Of a stretch of DNA of 22,937 nucleotides, positions 1-6,016 are shown one piece after another. The stretch comes from Bacteroidota bacterium (GTDB lineage: Bacteria; Bacteroidota; Bacteroidia; Flavobacteriales; Flavobacteriaceae): contig JAEYZX010000186.1 in the NCBI GenBank assembly GCA_023427845.1, positions 1-22,937 on the forward strand, given 5' to 3'. The stretch's first letter is position 1, and the number at the start of each line of letters is the position of its first letter. The notes beneath the pieces were generated by a model. The model did no database searches and was not told the DNA's origin. It saw nothing but the letters and a program-made list of their open reading frames with translations. The position numbers and the translations under genes are program-made.

Positions 1-47
1 GCCTACTGCCTACTGCCACTGCCTACTGCCTACTGCTACTGCCTACT
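1..47. repeat. Heptanucleotide tandem array, unit GCCTACT
   Basis: Seven tandem units, five of them exactly GCCTACT and two shortened to six bases (GCCACT at 15-20, GCTACT at 35-40). The array is cut by the window start, so its full length is unknown. It ends about 20 bp before the stop codon of the minus-strand gene at 67-300. It belongs to the series of 7-bp arrays found in most large gaps of this window, and is the only one with clear single-base deletions. Confidence 0.85.
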
Positions 48-66
48 TCTGCAACTGAGACCGCGA

Positions 67-300
67 CTATTTTACCTCCCTAACGCCTTTTATAAACATC
101 CATTTCATAAACAGCTTATCGCCTTGCGGTGTTTTTACTGCCTGGAACTTTGGCGACAGTAACGTTGCGACCACGAATGCCGTAACCGGGATCCAAAATC
201 CGGTCAGGTTCGTGAATTCGGCTATGAGGTAGCGAAACATTATGAATAATGCTGCGAAACAGATCAGTTGGTATAGAAATGCTTTTGTTTGTTTTGACAT
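67..300 (-). CDS. Small two-helix membrane protein, unknown function
   Basis: A 77-residue protein with two hydrophobic segments, at about residues 9-27 and 33-52, and a basic C-terminal tail. I see no catalytic motif. It resembles short conserved membrane proteins of flavobacteria that have no assigned function, but I cannot name a family. The start at 300 gives a natural N-terminus (MSKQTKAF). The start codon is directly preceded, on the coding strand, by the heptamer array at 303-393, so the mRNA leader or promoter must lie within or beyond that array. It follows the THUMP methyltransferase gene on the same strand, about 100 bp apart. Confidence 0.7.
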   Translation of the reverse strand: MSKQTKAFLYQLICFAALFIMFRYLIAEFTNLTGFWIPVTAFVVATLLSPKFQAVKTPQGDKLFMKWMFIKGVREVK

Positions 301-302
301 CT

Positions 303-393
303 GGAATCTGGGATTTGGATTTTGGAATTTGGAATCTGGAACTTGGAATTTGGAATCTGGATTTTGGATTTTGAAATTTGAAATTTGAAATTT
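303..393. repeat. Heptanucleotide array, units GGAATYT / GGATTTT / GAAATTT
   Basis: Thirteen consecutive 7-bp units without an indel. They read GGAATCT, GGGATTT, GGATTTT, GGAATTT, GGAATCT, GGAACTT, GGAATTT, GGAATCT, then two GGATTTT and three GAAATTT. The general form is purines followed by pyrimidines (RRRN-YYY). It fills nearly the whole gap between the stop of the THUMP methyltransferase gene (399) and the start codon of the small membrane protein (300). The sequence drifts from GG-rich to A-rich towards the right and ends in TTTAAA. Confidence 0.9.
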
Positions 394-398
394 AAACC

Positions 399-1559
399 CT
401 ACTCCACCTGGAATTTCGCCCGCTTACTACCTTCATACATCTCATACTTCACCAATCGCGCTTCAAGGCTTCCGTTGAAAAGCTTGATTTTTCGCGAAGG
501 TCGTAATCCGACGTACTTCAATGCTTCGAGATTAGCCGTAATGAACCATGCGTTGGTCCCGGGATAGTTCTTTTTCAGCGTATCGCCAATCTCGGCATAA
601 AAGCGCTCCATCCGGATGTCGAGCCGTTCGCCGTATGGCGGATTGAAAAGCATGTGCAAAGGTCCCTGCGTTTCTTTTTGCGTATCGAAGAAATTCCGTT
701 CCCTGACTGTTATGTAATCGTCGAGGTTCGCATTTTTGATATTGTCCTTTGCCTTTTGCACCGCAGATGGTGCTTTGTCGTAACCGGTAATTGTATAATG
801 GAATTCGCGGACTTTCTTCAAAAGCGATTCAACGATAGTATCAAACAGATCATTGTCCCAGTCCTTCCATTTCTCAAAAGCGAATTCCCTTCTGTTGATG
901 TTTGGCGGAATGTTGCATGCGATCATTGCCGCTTCGGCCAATATCGTTCCGCTACCGCACATCGGATCGAGGAAATCACCCTGCCCGTCCCATCCCGAAA
1001 GCATAAGCATTCCCGCGGCAAGCACTTCGTTAATCGGCGCTATGTTTGTCGCCGTTCGATAACCCCTGTGATGCAGCGACGCACCAGAAGTATCCAACGC
1101 AACCGAACATTGATCTTTATCGATATGGATATTGATTCGAAGATCCGGATGATCCTTGTCGACACTCGGACGCTGACCCGTTCGCGAGCGGAACTGATCG
1201 ACTATGGCATCTTTTGCTTTTTGCGACACGAATTCGGTGTGGTTGAATCGCTCCGAATGAACCGTCGAATCGATAACGAACGTCTGGTTTGCATTGAGGT
1301 ATTTTGACCAGTCGATTCCCGAAATTCCTTTATAAAGGCTTTCTTCATTCATTACACGGAAATGATAGATCGGTTTCAGGATTTTGAGCGCCGTCCGCAG
1401 TCCGATATTGGCTTTATACATAAATCCTCTATCGCCGGAAAAAGCCACCATCCTTGTTCCCGGAGAAACATCCTGCGCTCCCATCGTCTGTAATTCCTTT
1501 GCCAGGATTTCCTCAAAACCAAAAAAGGTTTTGGCGACCATCTTAAAATTATTTTCCAT
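399..1559 (-). CDS. THUMP-domain class I RNA methyltransferase (RlmL/YpsC-like)
   Basis: A predicted 386-residue SAM-dependent RNA methyltransferase of the COG0116 group, which makes N2-methylguanosine in 23S rRNA in characterised members. A ferredoxin-like and THUMP RNA-binding part covers about residues 45-155 and ends near an RGYR motif (166-169). The Rossmann methyltransferase part has SAM motif I DPMCGSGT (198-205) and the catalytic NPPYGERL (306-313). Length matches the single-methyltransferase YpsC/RlmL-N type, not the E. coli RlmKL fusion. The frame stays open upstream to 1685, but I chose the Met at 1559: the upstream part is unlike the family, overlaps the divergent gene, and a -7 box lies at 1581-1588. 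The exact target base is not shown by the sequence. Confidence 0.9.
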   Translation of the reverse strand: MENNFKMVAKTFFGFEEILAKELQTMGAQDVSPGTRMVAFSGDRGFMYKANIGLRTALKILKPIYHFRVMNEESLYKGISGIDWSKYLNANQTFVIDSTVHSERFNHTEFVSQKAKDAIVDQFRSRTGQRPSVDKDHPDLRINIHIDKDQCSVALDTSGASLHHRGYRTATNIAPINEVLAAGMLMLSGWDGQGDFLDPMCGSGTILAEAAMIACNIPPNINRREFAFEKWKDWDNDLFDTIVESLLKKVREFHYTITGYDKAPSAVQKAKDNIKNANLDDYITVRERNFFDTQKETQGPLHMLFNPPYGERLDIRMERFYAEIGDTLKKNYPGTNAWFITANLEALKYVGLRPSRKIKLFNGSLEARLVKYEMYEGSKRAKFQVE

Positions 1560-1580
1560 TGTAAAATCGGGTATACGGTG

Positions 1581-1588
1581 CAAAAATA
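1581..1588 (-). promoter_or_regulatory. Candidate -7 box for the THUMP methyltransferase gene
   Basis: On the minus strand the sequence is TATTTTTG, a full match to the Bacteroidota -7 consensus TAnnTTTG. It lies about 22 bp before the start codon at 1559. I see no clear TTG at the -33 position. Its box is only 3 bp from the oppositely directed box at 1592-1599. Confidence 0.55.
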
Positions 1589-1591
1589 CGC

Positions 1592-1599
1592 TAAATTTG
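1592..1599 (+). promoter_or_regulatory. Candidate -7 box for the methyltransferase/ZIP operon
   Basis: TAAATTTG matches the Bacteroidota -7 consensus TAnnTTTG and lies about 25 bp before the ATG at 1625. The -33 element is weak. It faces away from the minus-strand box at 1581-1588. Confidence 0.55.
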
Positions 1600-1624
1600 C
1601 GGAGTAATCTTAGAAAAGGAATAA

Positions 1625-2386
1625 ATGCCCGACGAACAGAATACCTCCACAAACCTAAATCAGCCTGCCAAAAACTGGTTCGCATCGTGGTTTGATTCCC
1701 CTTATTATCACATACTGTATAAAGACCGCGATTACGAGGAAGCGCAATTGTTCATGGACAACATCACCAACTATTTGAACCTTCCCGACGACGCTAAAAT
1801 TCTCGATCTTGCATGCGGTAAAGGCCGACATTCGATATACCTGAGCGAGCTCGGTTACAATGTTACGGGCGCCGATTTATCGGAAAACAGCATACGCGAA
1901 GCAAAAAAATCCGAAAAACCCAATCTGAGGTTCATCCAGCACGACATGCGCGAGGCCTGTTCAGAAAAGTACGATGCGGTTTTTAACCTGTTTACGAGCT
2001 TTGGATATTTCGATGACGATGCCGATAACCTTCGGACATTGATCGCAATAAAAGAAAGCCTGACCGATTCAGGTTTTGCCGTCATCGATTTTATGAATGT
2101 CGAGAAAGTCATCAAAAACCTCGTACCTGCTGAAGTGAAAACCGTAGGCGGGATCGATTTCGACATCAAGCGCTACCATATCGACGACCATATCTACAAA
2201 GAAATCAAATTTGAGGACGATGGCAAACAATTCCATTTTACCGAAAAAGTGCAGGCGCTGACTCTTGAAGATTTCGAATCCATGATGGAGCAGGCCGGGA
2301 TTTACATGCTCGATACTTTTGGCGATTACAAACTGCGAAAATTCCACAAAGAAGAAAGCGACCGTCTAATCATGATCTTCAAATAA
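1625..2386 (+). CDS. Class I SAM-dependent methyltransferase
   Basis: A 253-residue soluble protein with a Rossmann methyltransferase fold. SAM motif I is ILDLACGKGRHS (residues 59-70), followed by the acidic end of strand 2 in GADLSENSI (82-90) and a motif-II-like segment YDAVFNLFTSFGYF near 116-129. This is the Methyltransf_25/UbiE-like layout. The substrate cannot be read from the sequence; such proteins act on small molecules, lipids or proteins. Its stop codon overlaps the ATG of the ZIP transporter gene by one base (TAATG), so the two are probably co-transcribed and translationally coupled. There is no obvious functional link between them. Confidence 0.85.
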   Translation: MPDEQNTSTNLNQPAKNWFASWFDSPYYHILYKDRDYEEAQLFMDNITNYLNLPDDAKILDLACGKGRHSIYLSELGYNVTGADLSENSIREAKKSEKPNLRFIQHDMREACSEKYDAVFNLFTSFGYFDDDADNLRTLIAIKESLTDSGFAVIDFMNVEKVIKNLVPAEVKTVGGIDFDIKRYHIDDHIYKEIKFEDDGKQFHFTEKVQALTLEDFESMMEQAGIYMLDTFGDYKLRKFHKEESDRLIMIFK

Positions 2387-3078
2387 TGAACTATCTGTTG
2401 CCTCTGCTGTCGGTGCTTCTTGGCTACGCGATCGCACTGATCATCAAACCCGAAAAAAAACGAAACCTGAAACTGCTGCTCGCCTTTAGCGGTGCGTTTC
2501 TGTTATCGCTCACGGTCATGCACCTGCTTCCCGAAGTCTATGAGGCCGAACACCATGAACCGGGCCATGGGCATTCAAACAAAATCGGGATTTTTATTAT
2601 GGTCGGGATTCTTTTCCAGATCATTCTTGAATTTTTCTCGAAAGGCGCCGAACACGGACACGTACACGGTCATGGCGAAATCACCAAAATGCCGTGGCTG
2701 CTGTTCATCAGCCTTTGCATCCACGCGCTATTGGAAGGGTTCCCGGTTGGGCATCACGATCATCTTGCACTCGGCATCGCAATTCATCACCTTCCTATCG
2801 CAATAATCCTGACATCGTTTTTTGCAACGGCAAACCTGAACAAATGGATCATCTTTTTATTCATGATGACCTTTGCAGTAATGACGCCGCTTGGAACGGT
2901 AATCTCGGGCTACTATCCCCTGTTAAACGACTATTATACCGAAATCACCGCAGTCGTAATCGGAATCCTGTTCCATATTTCATCGACCATCATTTTCGAA
3001 ACCAGCGAAGGCCATAAGTTCAACGTGGCTAAAGTGTCGATGATTGTGTTGGGTATTGGGTTGGCGTGTTTTGTTTGA
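2386..3078 (+). CDS. ZIP family divalent metal transporter
   Basis: A 230-residue polytopic inner-membrane protein with about seven to eight hydrophobic segments, predicted to import Zn2+ or a related divalent cation. Two His-rich stretches flank the third helix (His at 56, 57, 61, 63 and at 90, 92, 94, 96), typical ZIP metal-binding loops. The helix-4 signature is HALLEGFPVG (113-122, with H113 and E117) and the helix-5 signature is HHLP (134-137). The usual HxxxE of helix 5 is altered: Ile follows HHLP where many members have Glu, so metal selectivity may differ. It starts inside the stop codon of the preceding methyltransferase. A heptamer array begins 5 bp after its stop codon. Confidence 0.9.
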   Translation: MNYLLPLLSVLLGYAIALIIKPEKKRNLKLLLAFSGAFLLSLTVMHLLPEVYEAEHHEPGHGHSNKIGIFIMVGILFQIILEFFSKGAEHGHVHGHGEITKMPWLLFISLCIHALLEGFPVGHHDHLALGIAIHHLPIAIILTSFFATANLNKWIIFLFMMTFAVMTPLGTVISGYYPLLNDYYTEITAVVIGILFHISSTIIFETSEGHKFNVAKVSMIVLGIGLACFV

Positions 3079-3082
3079 GAGT

Positions 3083-3159
3083 GGGATGAGGGATGAGGGA
3101 TGAGGAATAAGGGATGAGGAATAAGGGATAAGGGATTAGGCATAAGGGATTAGGCAAAA
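3083..3159. repeat. Heptanucleotide array, unit GGGATRA and variants
   Basis: Eleven units in an unbroken 7-bp register starting at 3083: three GGGATGA, then GGAATAA, GGGATGA, GGAATAA, GGGATAA, GGGATTA, GGCATAA, GGGATTA and GGCAAAA. It begins 5 bp after the stop codon of the ZIP gene, so it would be copied into that gene's 3' untranslated RNA. A linker reading GGAATAGGATTTAAGGTT follows at 3161-3178, and a close copy of that linker recurs at 3277-3296. This points to an internal duplication of about 115 bp. Confidence 0.9.
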
Positions 3160-3178
3160 AGGAATAGGATTTAAGGTT

Positions 3179-3283
3179 GGAATTTGGGATTTGGGATTTG
3201 GGATTTGGGATTTCGAACTTGGAATAGGGATAAGGGATGAGGGATAAGGGATAAGGGACAAGGGATTAGCCATAAGGGAATAG
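3179..3283. repeat. Composite heptanucleotide array, GGGATTT passing in phase into GGATAAG
   Basis: Fifteen consecutive 7-bp units with no indel: GGAATTT, four GGGATTT, CGAACTT, GGAATAG, then GGATRAG-type units up to GGAATAG at 3277-3283. The unit sequence changes midway but the register does not. In the second half, GGG runs recur exactly every 7 bp at 3227, 3234, 3241, 3248, 3255 and 3262, which fits a G-quadruplex motif (G3 with 4-nt loops) on the plus strand. Confidence 0.9.
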
Positions 3284-3297
3284 GATTTAAGGTTTTG

Positions 3298-3368
3298 GAA
3301 TTTGAAATTGGAATTTGGAATTTGATATTTGATATTTGATATTTGATATTTTGGAATTTGATATTTAA
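3298..3368. repeat. Heptanucleotide array, units GGAATTT and GATATTT
   Basis: GGAATTT-type units followed by four GATATTT units, one GGAATTT-like unit and a last GATATTT, ending in TTTAAG. It continues the same right-hand drift from G-rich to A/T-rich units seen at 303-393 and 13461-13600. One or two single-base insertions break the register here. Confidence 0.8.
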
Positions 3369-3430
3369 GACGCTTACTACATTATAGACCCAGTAAAACC
3401 CCGAACTGAAAATTGCGCCTTTCCCCTATG

Positions 3431-3514
3431 GCGTGCCCCTGCGGGTCGGGCTATCCCTGCAATCTTTTTTGCCGAAAACGGACAAAAAAGGATTTCCGTC
3501 CTATCCCTCACGCG
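3431..3514 (-). repeat. Palindromic intergenic element, copy 1 (inverted)
   Basis: The inner hairpin at 3464-3490 pairs CTTTTTTGCCG with CGGACAAAAAAG, with one bulged base and an AAAA loop. The arms read CTATCCCTGCAATC on the left and GATTTCCGTCCTATCCCT on the right. The outermost GCGTG (3431-3435) pairs with CACGC (3509-3513). Read on the minus strand, the core has the form ATCC-T6...A6-GAT, the same as the elements at 5926-6015 and 18224-18330, so I place all three in one family. No gene is present. The flanks 3369-3430 and 3515-3584 hold nothing I can name beyond a 10-bp palindrome TTCCTAGGAA near 3530. Confidence 0.7.
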
Positions 3515-3584
3515 AATAGATCTTCCTAGGAAAACTGTAATAAAATAATAAATCCTCCCTTACCTTGCTGCTTATTGCTGCCGT

Positions 3585-3724
3585 GTGACTTCTGTCGTCT
3601 GTCTTCTGTCTTCTGACTTCTTTCTTCTGTCTTCTGTCGTCTGTCGTCTGTCTTCTGTCTTCTGTCTTCTGTCAGCTGTCAGCTGTTAGCTGTTAGCTGT
3701 CAGCTGTCCGCTGTCAGCTGTGTG
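3585..3724. repeat. 20-unit heptanucleotide array, CTGTCTT changing to CTGTCAG
   Basis: Exactly 140 bp, read as twenty 7-bp units without an indel. Units 2-12 are CTGTCTT, CTGTCGT, CTGACTT or CTTTCTT; units 13-19 are CTGTCAG, CTGTTAG or CTGTCCG; the two end units are partial matches. The first three bases CTG are almost invariant and variation is concentrated in the last four. The change from the TCTT to the TCAG type happens in phase. It ends about 50 bp upstream of the murQ -7 box. Confidence 0.92.
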
Positions 3725-3775
3725 CTCTTCCCCCTAAATCCGGAAACTAAAATCAAAAATCTGAAATCAAAAAGG

Positions 3776-3783
3776 TATCTTTG
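3776..3783 (+). promoter_or_regulatory. Candidate -7 box of the murQ operon
   Basis: TATCTTTG fits the TAnnTTTG consensus, and the ATG of murQ follows 17 bp later at 3800. No convincing TTG is seen at -33. This places the heptamer array upstream of the promoter, outside the transcript. Confidence 0.6.
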
Positions 3784-3799
3784 CAGCAATACGCAACCA

Positions 3800-4618
3800 A
3801 TGAATTTCACCAAAACCACCGAACAATCTTCCCGTTACGAGCAGCTCGAAAAAATGCCGGTTGCCGATTTACTCGCCAACATCAACAACGAAGATAAAAC
3901 CGTTCCGATTGCAGTCGGGAAAGCGCTTCCACAAATCGAAGTTCTTGTACAGGAAGTCGTGTCGAAATTAAAAAATGACGGCAGGTTGTTTTATATCGGT
4001 GCCGGCACGTCAGGACGTCTCGGGATCGTTGACGCATCCGAATGCCCGCCCACATTCGGTGTACCGTTCGACCTTGTCAATGGAATCATAGCAGGAGGCG
4101 ACAAAGCGATCCGACGAGCGGTCGAAAATGCCGAAGACGATGAAAACCAGGCGTGGAAGGATTTGCTCTTGCACAATATTTCAGAAAAAGACATCGTAAT
4201 CGGAATCGCCGCATCGGGAACAACGCCTTATGTCATTGGCGGGCTCGAAAAATGCAATGAAAACAACATTATTACGGGCTGCATTACGTGTAACGCCGGA
4301 AGTCCGCTTGCGCAAACCGCGAAATTCCCGGTTGAAGTTGTCGTGGGTCCCGAATTTGTGACCGGAAGTTCGCGAATGAAAGCCGGAACCGCACAAAAAC
4401 TGGTGCTCAATATGATATCGACCGCCGCGATGATCCAGCTCGGACGCGTCAAAGGAAACAAAATGGTCGACATGCAGCTCAGCAACAACAAACTCGTTGA
4501 CCGTGGGATCAAAATGATAATGGATGAAATTCCCGTGTCGGAGCACGAAGCCGCTTCATTGCTTAAGACACATGGAAGCGTCCGCAAAGCAGTCGATAAT
4601 TTCAATAAATTCAAATAA
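3800..4618 (+). CDS. murQ: N-acetylmuramic acid 6-phosphate etherase
   Basis: A 272-residue SIS-domain enzyme that cleaves the lactyl ether of MurNAc-6-phosphate to give GlcNAc-6-phosphate and D-lactate in peptidoglycan recycling. Family motifs are YIGAGTSGRLG (65-75), DASECPPTFG (78-87, with E81 at the position of the catalytic Glu83 of E. coli), NAEDD (110-114), IAASGTTPYVIG (137-148) and GSSRMKAGTAQK (189-200). The frame is open to 3722, but the extra 26 residues are low-complexity and precede the -7 box at 3776-3783, so I take the Met at 3800. Twelve bases separate it from the next gene. No anmK, amgK, murU or PTS gene is nearby. Confidence 0.95.
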   Translation: MNFTKTTEQSSRYEQLEKMPVADLLANINNEDKTVPIAVGKALPQIEVLVQEVVSKLKNDGRLFYIGAGTSGRLGIVDASECPPTFGVPFDLVNGIIAGGDKAIRRAVENAEDDENQAWKDLLLHNISEKDIVIGIAASGTTPYVIGGLEKCNENNIITGCITCNAGSPLAQTAKFPVEVVVGPEFVTGSSRMKAGTAQKLVLNMISTAAMIQLGRVKGNKMVDMQLSNNKLVDRGIKMIMDEIPVSEHEAASLLKTHGSVRKAVDNFNKFK

Positions 4619-4629
4619 TCGAAACCATA

Positions 4630-5094
4630 ATGACAAAAATTGCAACCTTATTATTACTGCTGTTAAGCATTGCCGCATCGGCACAACAGTTGCGAATCAA
4701 AAAAGGAAATATTTACAATTCAAATCTTGAAAAACTCGACGCACGTCAGGTTCGGTTCCTTTTGGCCAACGAACCGGAACTGCTCAAAAACTACAATGCT
4801 TATCACGACAAATCAATTTGGGGAGGTTTGCTTTTGGGCGCCGGAGCGGGTTTGCTGGTTACCGATCTTGCAATCGGACTGTCGGCAGATGCATCCTATC
4901 CGTCGGTTGCAACCTATATCGGCGGTGCGCTGACTGCCGTTTCGATTCCGATATTGATCGGAAGAAAGAAAAAACTCGAAACCGTTGTTGAAGAATTTAA
5001 CCGATTCAAAAGCACTTCCGCAACAGGCCTAAAACTCGACACAGTCAATATTGTCGCCAATCAAAACGGATTTGGCATAAGGGCATCGTTCTAA
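4630..5094 (+). CDS. Exported or membrane protein, unknown function
   Basis: A 154-residue protein with a signal peptide (residues 1-18, cleavage likely after SAA-SA) and a mature part that begins QQLRIKKGNIY. It has two glycine-rich hydrophobic segments at about 65-85 and 95-112, a basic RKKK stretch after the second, and a polar C-terminus. I do not recognise a domain; the two small-residue-rich segments could be membrane helices. It starts 12 bp after murQ, and its stop codon overlaps the next ATG by one base (TAATG), so it is probably in the murQ operon. Confidence 0.75.
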   Translation: MTKIATLLLLLLSIAASAQQLRIKKGNIYNSNLEKLDARQVRFLLANEPELLKNYNAYHDKSIWGGLLLGAGAGLLVTDLAIGLSADASYPSVATYIGGALTAVSIPILIGRKKKLETVVEEFNRFKSTSATGLKLDTVNIVANQNGFGIRASF

Positions 5095-5315
5095 TGGGTA
5101 CCGACAAAAAAATATTAAACAAAGGAATCTCCTATTTCGCATGGGCGCTTCCGCTGATTTTCATCGGTCCGTCGGTGATCCACAGCGCCTTCAAGAATCA
5201 GCACACTGCGTGGCATTATCTCGTCCTTGGAATCGGGATCATAATGTGCATTGGTGCTGTTGTACTGATGTTTAAAGGACTTCGGACAATCATTAAAAGC
5301 ATGTTTGGCGACTGA
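5094..5315 (+). CDS. DUF6095-like small membrane protein
   Basis: A 73-residue protein with two membrane segments, at about residues 12-30 and 43-64. The pattern KGISYFAWALPLIFIGP...HSAFKNQ, followed by a second helix and FKGLRTI, matches my memory of DUF6095, a family largely limited to Flavobacteriaceae with no known function. It overlaps both neighbours by one base (TAATG upstream, TGATG downstream), which indicates a tightly coupled operon with the pentapeptide-repeat protein. Confidence 0.8.
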   Translation: MGTDKKILNKGISYFAWALPLIFIGPSVIHSAFKNQHTAWHYLVLGIGIIMCIGAVVLMFKGLRTIIKSMFGD

Positions 5316-5887
5316 TGAATGAATTTTTACACATAAACAAAATTTTCGAAAAAGTCATCTACGCCGATACAAAAGTGAATGGCCGCGAATTTGACGGCTG
5401 CACATTCAAAAACTGCGATTTTTCGAACAGCGATTTCTCCGACAACATATTCATTGATTGTGAATTCATAGACTGCAACCTTGCGATGATGAAACTGCGG
5501 AACTCGAGTCTGAAATCGGTTACATTTCGCTTGTGCAAAGCGCTGGGCGTCGCGTTCCACGAATGTGCCGACTTTCTGTTTGCCGTAACTTTTGAAGATA
5601 CGATGCTTGACTTTTCATCATTCACAAACAAGAAGTTGCAAAAAACAAGATTTACGAACTGCTCGCTGAAAGAAGTCAGTTTTGCCGGGGCCGACCTTAC
5701 CAAGGCGGTGCTTGCCGACTGTAATCTCGACAACGCCATTTTTAACTCGACCGTCCTTAACGAAGCCGATTTAAGGTCGGCATACAACTATACAATAGAT
5801 CCCGAAATCAACCCGATGCGAAAGGCAAAGTTTTCAATGCCCGGCATTCCGGGGTTGCTTGAGAAATACGACATCAAGATTGTGTAG
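5315..5887 (+). CDS. Pentapeptide-repeat protein, Qnr-like
   Basis: A 190-residue protein made of pentapeptide repeats (A/C-D/N-L/F-x-x) over about residues 25-152, for example CTFKNCDFSNSDFSDNIF, with a non-repeat break near 85-100. The C-terminal tail with YTIDPEINPMRKAKFS and GLLEKYDIKI resembles the end of Qnr/McbG-type proteins. Such proteins form a right-handed quadrilateral beta-helix that mimics DNA, and several bind type II topoisomerases and lower quinolone sensitivity. Characterised Qnr proteins are about 218 residues, so this one is shorter. It is the last gene of the murQ operon and lies about 1.4 kb from parC. Whether it protects a topoisomerase is inference; many chromosomal members have no known role. 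Confidence 0.85.
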   Translation: MNEFLHINKIFEKVIYADTKVNGREFDGCTFKNCDFSNSDFSDNIFIDCEFIDCNLAMMKLRNSSLKSVTFRLCKALGVAFHECADFLFAVTFEDTMLDFSSFTNKKLQKTRFTNCSLKEVSFAGADLTKAVLADCNLDNAIFNSTVLNEADLRSAYNYTIDPEINPMRKAKFSMPGIPGLLEKYDIKIV

Positions 5888-5889
5888 AT

Positions 5890-5924
5890 AATTGTTAATT
5901 ATTAATTGTTAATTATTAATTTAA
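5890..5924. repeat. Heptanucleotide array, alternating AATTGTT / AATTATT
   Basis: Five 7-bp units (AATTGTT, AATTATT, AATTGTT, AATTATT, AATTTAA) begin two bases after the stop codon of the pentapeptide-repeat gene. The array runs directly into the palindromic element at 5926. Confidence 0.85.
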
Positions 5925-5925
5925 A

Positions 5926-6015
5926 TAGCCCCGATTGAAGCGGCATCCTTTTTATTGACGCAGCCTGCGGAGTAAATAAAAAGATACAGCGCAAAGCGGG
6001 AAACAGCTCCTAAAA
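5926..6015 (+). repeat. Palindromic intergenic element, copy 2
   Basis: The left arm starts TAGCCCCGATTGAAGCGGC and runs into ATCC-TTTTTATT. The centre has a GC-rich hairpin (CGCA, loop GCC, TGCG). The right half is AATAAAAA-GATACAGCGCAAAGCGGG and ends at CTCCTAAAAA. The T and A tracts pair over 8 bp around the central hairpin. The arms match the element at 18224-18330 closely while the central stem differs. It ends at the base before the start codon at 6017, so the downstream gene's leader, if transcription starts upstream, would contain the structure. Confidence 0.8.
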
Positions 6016-6016
6016 A

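Noticed and set aside
654..1307. Plus-strand open frame of 217 codons inside the THUMP methyltransferase gene
   Set aside because: It lies antisense to a clear family member and has a Cys/Arg/Phe-rich composition without domain features.
1560..1685. Longer N-terminus of the THUMP methyltransferase
   Set aside because: The extra 42 residues are unlike the family, overlap the divergent gene and contain its promoter region; the Met at 1559 fits the family start.
3083..3724. CRISPR array
   Set aside because: The repeats are 7 bp and directly adjacent, with no unique spacers, and no cas gene is present.
3722..3799. Longer N-terminus of MurQ
   Set aside because: The additional residues are encoded by low-complexity sequence and by the -7 box at 3776-3783; the family N-terminus starts at 3800.
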